DNA of 10,330 nt. It comes from DATIJJ01 sp039936115 (lineage in GTDB: Bacteria; Pseudomonadota; Gammaproteobacteria; DSM-16500). Below the pieces are notes generated by a model, which saw only the letters and a program-made list of their open reading frames with translations, was not told where the DNA came from and did not search any database. The DNA lies in NCBI GenBank assembly GCA_039936115.1, contig JBDTIZ010000100.1, positions 1-10,330 of the forward strand, written 5' to 3'. How positions within the stretch are numbered: position 1 is the stretch's first letter; each line of letters opens with the position of its first letter. Shown here piece by piece: positions 6,212-10,330 of this stretch. Position numbers and translations under genes: made by a program.

Positions 6212-6556
6212 ATGACGAAATCTCAAGCAAAAGATTTATTCCAATTACAAACAGAACTCGTTGATATGAAGGTGGATATGGCAGTCAGTAAAGCAATTGA
6301 GCGTGTTATTGACCAACTCACTGATTTAAAAATTGATATGAATAAGCGTTTTTCGCATTTAGAAAAACATTTTTCATCAGTTGAACATCGTGTTATGGCG
6401 GTTGAATCAACGCTGGGAAAGATGAGCAATACCCAGAATGAAATCCGCACTAAATTTATCGATTACAGCTTTAGAGCCGGATGGGTATTATTACTAGGTG
6501 TTGTTTCTTTCGTGATCGTTCAATTTCATAGTTTAATTCAAGCTATACTCAAGTAA
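6212..6556 (+). CDS. Coiled-coil protein with C-terminal membrane anchor
   Basis: This 114-residue protein is not recognised as a named family. Residues about 10-80 show heptad spacing of hydrophobic residues with many charges, typical of a coiled coil. Residues about 90-104 (GWVLLLGVVSFVIVQ) form one membrane span, leaving a short C-terminal tail, so the bulk should face the cytoplasm. AAGGAG lies about 8 nt before the ATG. Unlike its three neighbours, it has no hairpin leader, but follows the DUF3577 gene by 21 nt. Small proteins of this shape occur in phages and islands; an oligomeric membrane-associated role is all that can be inferred. Confidence 0.75.
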   Translation: MTKSQAKDLFQLQTELVDMKVDMAVSKAIERVIDQLTDLKIDMNKRFSHLEKHFSSVEHRVMAVESTLGKMSNTQNEIRTKFIDYSFRAGWVLLLGVVSFVIVQFHSLIQAILK

Positions 6557-6568
6557 CTTTTTTATCAC

Positions 6569-6622
6569 ACCCACTGGGGAATTTCCCCAGATGGGTTAAT
6601 TCCTCAGTTTTTTTATGAGGAA
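6569..6622 (+). promoter_or_regulatory. Leader element copy 2, before radC
   Basis: Hairpin 1 spans 6569-6596: CTGGGGAA and TTCCCCAG flank a single T, extended by ACCCA/TGGGT with one bulged A. Hairpin 2 pairs TTCCTCA (6600-6606) exactly with TGAGGAA (6616-6622) around a 9-nt T-rich loop; its 3' arm is the ribosome binding site of the radC-like gene. No T-run follows hairpin 2, which argues against a simple terminator. The arms differ in sequence from copies 1 and 3 while pairing is kept. Confidence 0.65.
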
Positions 6623-6629
6623 AACAATC

Positions 6630-7106
6630 ATGACAAAATCCTATGCTAACGTATCCGGCGCAACTGATTTAGAGTCTAAATTAGTTGCACGTGCTTTACG
6701 TTGTTTAGAAAAACGATTGCGCTATTGTTCTGAAACATTAACTGATTCATGTAGCGTACGTTCCTATTTGCAATTACATTTGGCGACTGAAAAATCTGAA
6801 GTGTTCGCTGTTTTATTTTTGGATAATAGCAACCGCTTATTAGCGTTTGAAAAGCTATTCTATGGGACAATCAATGAATCAATGGTCTACCCTAGAACTG
6901 TCATTCAAAAAGCACTAGAACATAATGCTGCCAAAGTAATTCTGGCGCATAACCATCCCTCATCTAATTGCAATCCAAGCCATGCAGATGAACAAATTAC
7001 TCGTGATCTAAAACGAATACTGAGCATTATTGATGTTAACGTGATTGATCATGTCATTGTTTCACATCAAAGCAGTTATTCGTTTGCTGAAAATGGGTTG
7101 TTATAG
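6630..7106 (+). CDS. radC: RadC-like JAMM-domain protein of a mobile element
   Basis: The 158-residue protein is a stand-alone RadC JAMM domain without the N-terminal helix-hairpin-helix region of chromosomal RadC (about 220 residues), the short form usual in genomic islands. The metal site is visible as AHNHPSSN with H107 and H109, followed by S117 and D120; the upstream acidic residue is probably E74 (FEKLFYGT). The role in islands is unproven; DNA-related functions have been suggested from context, and JAMM domains are often peptidases. ATG 6630 is chosen because GAGG (6617-6620) lies 9 nt upstream; the in-frame ATG at 6615 would overlap the second hairpin and the ribosome binding site itself. 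It is preceded by leader element copy 2. Confidence 0.9.
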   Translation: MTKSYANVSGATDLESKLVARALRCLEKRLRYCSETLTDSCSVRSYLQLHLATEKSEVFAVLFLDNSNRLLAFEKLFYGTINESMVYPRTVIQKALEHNAAKVILAHNHPSSNCNPSHADEQITRDLKRILSIIDVNVIDHVIVSHQSSYSFAENGLL

Positions 7107-7131
7107 TCATTTGCAATAGTTTTCATTTAAA

Positions 7132-7188
7132 CCCTGTGGGGAAATTTCCCACAGGGGGTTTCTCCGCAGATTATTTATTAAGGAGAAA
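7132..7188 (+). promoter_or_regulatory. Leader element copy 3, before the DUF6876 gene
   Basis: Hairpin 1 spans 7132-7156: CCCTGTGGG and AAA pair with TTT and CCCACAGGG, with one extra G. Hairpin 2 pairs TTTCTCC (7159-7165) exactly with GGAGAAA (7182-7188), extendable by a G-U pair, and its 3' arm is the ribosome binding site. The layout matches copies 1 and 2: hairpin 1, a spacer of 2-5 nt, then a hairpin sequestering the ribosome binding site. Start codon ATG 7194 follows 5 nt after the stem. Confidence 0.65.
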
Positions 7189-7193
7189 TTAAT

Positions 7194-7577
7194 ATGGAAC
7201 AAAACTTTATTCTCAATCAACTTGCTCACTTCACAGGTTCTGAAGTGCACTTTCAATATTGGGGCAACAGAACATTATGCTACACAGAAGGTGTTAATTA
7301 TCTGGCAAAAGAGACAAGCAGTTACTGGCTAATCGATGAGATTGGTTGTGTGCTGCTACCGCGTTTAATCAAAGAGCATATAGATCGTTTTTATACCATT
7401 CAGTTAGTCGTGAACCCTGATTTATCGGCAGTCATTTCGGTAGGTGACGGCAATGGCAAAACTCACTTGCAACATAAAATAACATGGACAGACTTTCCAC
7501 TAAGGGATGAACCTGTTGATTTTTATTTATGTGATTCATGTGACTATTATTGCCTGATGCTGCCTAGTGAGTATTAA
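7194..7577 (+). CDS. DUF6876-family protein
   Basis: The 127-residue protein matches the DUF6876 pattern: LAHFTGSE (10-17), YTEGVNYLA (30-38), YWLID (44-48), a TDFPL block (99-103) and the C-terminal LMLPSEY (121-127). The family occurs in genomic islands and plasmids next to RadC and DUF3577 genes and has no established function. No signal peptide or membrane span is seen. GGAG (7182-7185) lies 8 nt before the ATG and is paired in leader copy 3. It is the last gene before the strong hairpin at 7654-7703, so it probably ends the accessory transcript. Confidence 0.8.
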   Translation: MEQNFILNQLAHFTGSEVHFQYWGNRTLCYTEGVNYLAKETSSYWLIDEIGCVLLPRLIKEHIDRFYTIQLVVNPDLSAVISVGDGNGKTHLQHKITWTDFPLRDEPVDFYLCDSCDYYCLMLPSEY

Positions 7578-7653
7578 TTTTTGCGTTATAAAAATTAGCC
7601 TATCGAGGAAAAATTAATCAATAGACTAATCACTGTTCGTTATTTTTAGCTCG

Positions 7654-7703
7654 GCCGCGTCACTACAGATTGCTTTAATGTCTGTAGTGACGCGGCGCTT
7701 TTT
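7654..7703 (+). terminator. Strong hairpin terminator, perfect 16-bp stem
   Basis: GCCGCGTCACTACAGA (7654-7669) is an exact reverse complement of 7681-7696, with an 11-nt loop. GCTTTTTG follows, giving a T5 tract (7699-7703) on the plus strand. The location 77 nt after the DUF6876 stop and the stem-plus-T form support termination of the accessory module. The length and perfect pairing are greater than most terminators and also allow a recombination or transfer site, though nothing else supports that. Confidence 0.75.
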
Positions 7704-7731
7704 GTCGCGTAATTCTATGAAAATATAAAGC

Positions 7732-7793
7732 ATTTTTTTAAAAAATCTCGCAATGTCCGCAGGACAGTCAAGAATTTCGTTTTTTAAAAAATT
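7732..7793. repeat. Paired T-tract/A-tract dyads flanking a small hairpin
   Basis: A T7A6 tract (7733-7745) and a T6A6 tract (7780-7791) lie about 47 bp apart. Between them GTCC and GGAC flank GCA. Tracts of this type bend DNA or melt easily and occur at origins, transfer sites and recombination sites. No gene covers the region, and its role is unknown. Confidence 0.45.
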
Positions 7794-7856
7794 CAATTCG
7801 CTTTATCAATGATCACTAACTAACGGAGGAAATTTAATACAAATAGCAATGTAACG

Positions 7857-7966
7857 TAGCTCCTAACCATTGTCTCTTTGCAACGTAAGTTGCGGTCTTT
7901 TGTCGCACGGCGCAAAAGGTTGAGACGTTAACACTAAGCATTCAATGTGCCGTTTAATAGGAGCTA
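7857..7966 (+). promoter_or_regulatory. Predicted branched leader RNA before the Integrase_1-type gene
   Basis: The outer stem TAGCTCCTA (7857-7865) and TAGGAGCTA (7958-7966) is a perfect 9-bp pair that contains the GGAG ribosome binding site of the next gene. Inside, GTCTC (7872-7876) pairs with GAGAC (7922-7926) and encloses two hairpins. One is GCAAC-GTAA-GTTGC (7880-7893), with a GNRA loop. The other pairs CTTTTG and CGC (7897-7906) with GCG and CAAAAG (7910-7918), with one bulged T. The nested arrangement is compatible with a structured regulatory RNA. It is a manual fold, without energies or covariation. Confidence 0.5.
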
Positions 7967-7976
7967 ATAATTCAAT

Positions 7977-8849
7977 ATGTCTATACAGAATGATTTAAGA
8001 AAAAGTATCTTTAGCATCATCAAACGAAACAATGATGGTTCTTATGCAACGCAAGCAGATAGACGCACAATTCTTACGCGATTTTCTAAAGATTTAGTAT
8101 CTCTAAAATATGGTCTACGCGATATTTATAATTTGAAAGAAAAACATATTTTAGCAGTCATAAAATTCTGGAAAGAAAAGAAATTAAAAACTTCTACAAT
8201 ACAAAACCGCATGGCGGTTTTAAGGTATTTAGCCAAAAAGATCAATAAACCTAACCTTATTCCAGCTAACAATAAACTTGGCATCGAAAGACGTACTTAT
8301 ATTCCGGTTAGAAATCGAGCTTTTCATGACCCTTCGTTTTCCAAAATTAATAATCAATATGTGCGCGTTTCACTGGAACTACAACGGGTATTTGGTTTAA
8401 GGCGCGAGGAATCATTAAAAATTAAACCGCATGTGGCAGATAAAGGTGACAAACTGGAATTACTTTCCTCGTGGTGCAAAGGCGGACGCGGACGAGTCAT
8501 TCCAATTCGCACGGAAGAACAACGTTACTGGCTTGAACAAGCGAAAAATCTAGCTAGAAAATTTAATCATTCTCTTATTCCAGAAAATAAAAACTATATT
8601 CGTCAACGTTATGTTTATGAGAAGCAAGTCGCACGCGCAGGACTCAAAAATATGCATGGCTTGCGTCATGCGTATGCGCAGCAACGTTATAAGGAATTAA
8701 CGGGATGGGATGCACCGATTAATGGTGGACCAAAATCCTGTGATTTAACGCGCGAACAAAAACAGATTGATTATAAGGCACGAATGATTTTGACCGAAGA
8801 GCTTGGGCATAGTCGTGAACAAATTACAGTAAATTATTTATCTCGATGA
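7977..8849 (+). CDS. Integrase_1-type tyrosine recombinase
   Basis: The 290-residue protein has an N-terminal SAM-like core-binding region (about 5-95) and a C-terminal catalytic domain of the Integrase_1 kind (PF12834/PF12835). Catalytic residues are visible: R142 in FGLRREES, K168, H227 and R230 in MHGLRHAYA, H278 in ELGHSR and Y287 in VNYLSR, close to the C-terminus. The set is complete, so strand exchange is plausible. Such proteins occur in integrative elements, and their exact site is mostly unknown. GGAG (7960-7963) lies 13 nt before the ATG, a long spacing, and sits inside the stem of the structured leader. The excisionase-like gene follows 37 nt downstream in the same direction. Confidence 0.87.
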   Translation: MSIQNDLRKSIFSIIKRNNDGSYATQADRRTILTRFSKDLVSLKYGLRDIYNLKEKHILAVIKFWKEKKLKTSTIQNRMAVLRYLAKKINKPNLIPANNKLGIERRTYIPVRNRAFHDPSFSKINNQYVRVSLELQRVFGLRREESLKIKPHVADKGDKLELLSSWCKGGRGRVIPIRTEEQRYWLEQAKNLARKFNHSLIPENKNYIRQRYVYEKQVARAGLKNMHGLRHAYAQQRYKELTGWDAPINGGPKSCDLTREQKQIDYKARMILTEELGHSREQITVNYLSR

Positions 8850-8886
8850 TTTTAAAAGAAATAATTTTAAAAAGGTGAGTCAGTGT

Positions 8887-9216
8887 ATGCAGCCAAGACT
8901 TATTAGATTGAGAGACGCGCCTACTTATTTAGCAATGGATAGAAACCGCTTTAATAAAGACGTGAGGCCAACATTAACTGAAATTCCAATCGGCGAACAA
9001 GGAATTGCATTCGACCGACTTGATTTAGATGCGTGGGTAGACCATTATAAGGACTGTAACGGGCGTCCCGCACATGAGAGGAATGTATGGGACATAAAAA
9101 AATGCCAGGACTTACCCGTCGCGGTGAAGTCTGGCACATCAACAAAAAAGTTAACGGACAACGAATTTACGAAAGCACTGGAACAAGCAATCTCCAAGAA
9201 GCGGAAAAATATTTGA
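8887..9216 (+). CDS. Excisionase-like small DNA-binding protein
   Basis: The predicted 109-residue protein has a helix-turn-helix-like region (about 10-50: RDAPTYLAMDRNRF, then FDRLDLDAW) of the type paired with integrases in islands, where it controls excision. ATG 8887 is preferred over GTG 8875 because AGGTGAG lies 7 nt upstream; the longer GTG start would add four residues. The last 43 codons overlap the integrase gene in a different frame, and its C-terminal tail, rich in K/T/S, is encoded within the integrase 5' end. In related elements the same gene pair overlaps similarly, as I recall, so the overlap seems genuine. It should be co-translated with the integrase. Confidence 0.7.
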   Translation: MQPRLIRLRDAPTYLAMDRNRFNKDVRPTLTEIPIGEQGIAFDRLDLDAWVDHYKDCNGRPAHERNVWDIKKCQDLPVAVKSGTSTKKLTDNEFTKALEQAISKKRKNI

Positions 9217-10175
9217 TTCGCAAACTTGAGATGATTCGCCAAGCCAAAATCTATGGTGTACGACCAAAACGTACCTTTAGAGAAGCCGCAGTAAAATTTG
9301 TAAATGAAAACGGTCATAAAGCCAGCCTTTATGATGATATTTGTACGATTAAGCAATTAGACCCTTTTATCGGACAATTAAGCCTCGAAGCTGTACACAT
9401 GGGCACCTTGCAAGAATTTATTCTAGTGAGAAAACAAAAAGGTTTGAAAATGCGGACTATTAACTATGGATTGCAGTTAGTCCGACATATTTTGAATCTT
9501 GCCGCAAGTGAATGGCTTGATGAATTCGGTTTAACCTGGTTAGCAACTGCTCCAAAAATTAAATTGCTGCCAGAAACGGATAAACGTAAACCTTATCCAT
9601 TGAACTGGGAAGAACAGGAAAATCTTTTTAAGGAACTGCCTGTTCACTTAGCAAATATGGCAATTTTTGCGGTTAATACTGGTTGCAGAGATACTGAAAT
9701 CTGTAAGCTGCGCTGGAACTGGGAAGTGCCTGTATTTGGTTTAGGGTACTCGGTGTTTATGATACCGAGTGAACATGTGAAAAACCGAGAAGAGCGCTTA
9801 GTTGTACTTAATGATGTTGCAAAATCGGTAATTGATCGTGTGCGCGGCCAACACCCTGAGTATGTTTTTACATACCGAGGAAAACCAGTAAGCAGAATGC
9901 TGCGCTCAGCATGGAAAAAAGCGCGTATTCGGGCAAACCTCCAACAAGTACGAGTGCATGATCTTAAACATACATTTGGACGCAGACTGAGGGCTGCTGG
10001 CGTTAGCTTTGAAGATCGGCAGGATTTACTTGGGCATAAGAGTGGACGCATCACTACGCACTACTCTGCTGCTGAGTTATCTAACTTGTTAGCAGCTGCT
10101 AACAAAGCCTGTTCTGGAAAAGATGGCCCTGTATTAACGCTGTTAAGAAGAACAGAAACAGTAAGAGTCGCGTAA
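9087..10175 (+). CDS. Site-specific tyrosine integrase of the island
   Basis: The 362-residue protein has an N-terminal arm-binding region (about 8-35, GEVWHINKKVNGQRI), a core-binding domain (about 60-150) and a catalytic domain (about 170-330). The catalytic residues are R201 (NTGCRDTE), K232, H291, H317 (LLGHKSG) and Y326 (TTHYS). The usual HxxR second arginine is lysine (HDLK, K294), a variant I associate with this integrase subfamily rather than damage. ATG 9087 follows AGAGGA at 4 nt. The gene overlaps the excisionase-like gene by 130 bp and ends in a terminator hairpin. No tRNA or duplicated attachment site is visible in the window. Confidence 0.92.
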   Translation: MGHKKMPGLTRRGEVWHINKKVNGQRIYESTGTSNLQEAEKYLIRKLEMIRQAKIYGVRPKRTFREAAVKFVNENGHKASLYDDICTIKQLDPFIGQLSLEAVHMGTLQEFILVRKQKGLKMRTINYGLQLVRHILNLAASEWLDEFGLTWLATAPKIKLLPETDKRKPYPLNWEEQENLFKELPVHLANMAIFAVNTGCRDTEICKLRWNWEVPVFGLGYSVFMIPSEHVKNREERLVVLNDVAKSVIDRVRGQHPEYVFTYRGKPVSRMLRSAWKKARIRANLQQVRVHDLKHTFGRRLRAAGVSFEDRQDLLGHKSGRITTHYSAAELSNLLAAANKACSGKDGPVLTLLRRTETVRVA

Positions 10176-10186
10176 AAGTCGCGTAA
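10166..10186 (+). repeat. Tandem 10-bp repeat at the integrase 3' end
   Basis: AGTCGCGTAA occurs at 10166-10175 and again at 10177-10186, one base apart. The first copy encodes the final integrase residues and stop; the second forms the 5' part of the terminator stem. It may be a slippage duplication or a binding site. Confidence 0.55.
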
Positions 10187-10195
10187 GCGATTTTT
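10174..10195 (+). terminator. Terminator hairpin after the integrase gene
   Basis: TCGC (10179-10182) and GCGA (10187-10190) enclose a GTAA loop; a G-U pair and four A-T pairs extend the stem into the T5 tract at 10191-10195. It overlaps the integrase stop codon by two bases. The AAAA/TTTT flanks allow it to act in both directions. Confidence 0.65.
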
Positions 10196-10223
10196 AGCTT
10201 TTCGGGCGAATTCTAAACAGAAG

Positions 10224-10290
10224 TGCGACAGTCTAAAAATGCTGTATATTCATGTTCTTGGGAAACTTGAATAGCATGGAGACTGTCGCA
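10224..10290. repeat. Perfect 11-bp inverted repeat bracketing the IS upstream region
   Basis: TGCGACAGTCT (10224-10234) and AGACTGTCGCA (10280-10290) are exact reverse complements 45 bp apart. The right copy lies between GGAG and the ATG of the transposase-like gene. It could be the IS terminal repeat with an internal operator copy used for autoregulation, or an mRNA hairpin. The element end cannot be fixed because its other end is outside the window. Confidence 0.6.
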
Positions 10291-10330
10291 TGGGTAAGTA
10301 TACTCATTTGTCGATGTCAGATCGACGTCG
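10290..10330 (+). CDS. Start of an IS30-like transposase (partial)
   Basis: The 13 codons visible before the edge (MGKYTHLSMSDRR) match the N-terminal pattern of IS30-family transposases, in which a KYTHL or YxHL motif precedes the helix-turn-helix that binds the terminal repeats. GGAG (10278-10281) lies 8 nt upstream. Too little is present to confirm the DDE catalytic domain or completeness. The 11-bp inverted repeat upstream supports a mobile element boundary. Its identity as IS30 rests on a short match. Confidence 0.55.
   Translation, partial: MGKYTHLSMSDRR

Larger units (their letters stand above)
7578..7856. other. Intergenic region between accessory module and recombinases
   Basis: No protein gene is supported here. 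It holds the 16-bp terminator hairpin, the paired A/T-tract dyads, and an orphan GGAGGA (7825-7830) with no suitable start codon at normal distance. The nearest ATG (7849) is followed immediately by TAA. The orphan site may be the remains of a deleted gene, or part of the leader that follows. Confidence 0.5.
10224..10330 (+). mobile_element. Left part of an insertion sequence, probably IS30 family
   Basis: The interval runs from the first 11-bp inverted repeat to the window edge and includes the transposase start. No target site duplication can be judged, since the right end is not in the window. The island sequence upstream ends with the integrase terminator about 28 bp before the repeat. 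Confidence 0.45.

Noticed and set aside
6223..6450. Minus-strand 75-codon frame
   Set aside because: It is antisense to the coiled-coil gene; composition reflects the complementary strand, and there is no ribosome binding site.
9045..9356. Minus-strand 103-codon frame across the excisionase-integrase overlap
   Set aside because: It is antisense to two well-supported genes and lacks domains.
9644..10054. Minus-strand 136-codon frame inside the integrase gene
   Set aside because: It is a mirror of the integrase coding sequence; its cysteine- and arginine-rich composition is typical of antisense translation.
10100..10330. tRNA gene or attachment site duplicate beside the integrase
   Set aside because: I looked for a cloverleaf and for a direct repeat matching a tRNA 3' end and saw none in the window; the only repeats are the short 10-bp tandem and the IS inverted repeat.

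Overview
The window looks like part of an integrated, AT-rich gammaproteobacterial genomic island. The organism call is an inference: low G+C outside the CRISPR repeats, cargo proteins resembling those of SPI-7/PFGI-1-type integrative elements (AcaB/PFL_4669, DUF3577, mobile-element RadC, DUF6876), and I-C CRISPR parts. A Legionellales-like host is possible but cannot be shown from sequence alone.

Region 1 (1-2450, minus strand) is the adaptation half of a type I-C CRISPR-Cas system. In transcription order it holds a broken cas7 tail, then intact cas4, cas1 and cas2, then an AT-rich leader and an array. The array runs off the left edge; two full 32-nt repeats, one partial repeat and two 35-nt spacers are visible. 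The effector genes expected upstream (cas3, cas5, cas8c and most of cas7) are absent. About 50 codons of the cas7 C-terminus survive, so the system was truncated by a rearrangement whose junction lies near 2423-2452.

Region 2 (2494-5515, plus strand) is a compact four-gene set joined directly to that junction. It holds a short TraI_2/MOBH-relaxase-like protein that has lost its HD motif, an AcaB/PFL_4669 (DUF1845) protein, a VirB1-like lytic transglycosylase and an unrecognised helical protein. A likely Rho-independent terminator closes it. These look like pieces of a conjugative element rather than a full transfer system.

Region 3 (5516-7720, plus strand) is an accessory module: DUF3577, a coiled-coil protein with a C-terminal membrane anchor, a JAMM-domain RadC protein and DUF6876. 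Three of the four genes are preceded by the same two-part leader, a hairpin centred on GGGRAATTTCCC followed by a second hairpin whose 3' arm contains the ribosome binding site. This may be the radC RNA motif known from such genes. A very strong 16-bp hairpin ends the module.

Region 4 (7721-10330, plus strand) carries two unlike tyrosine recombinases, an Integrase_1-type protein and a classical integrase whose excisionase-like partner gene overlaps it by 130 bp. About 120 nt of sequence before the first recombinase can fold into a multi-branched leader that also pairs the ribosome binding site. The right edge enters an IS30-like transposase gene.

The parts that best merit follow-up are the repeated ribosome-binding-site-pairing leaders, the branched recombinase leader, the adaptation-only CRISPR locus fused to conjugation genes, and the HD-less relaxase relative.
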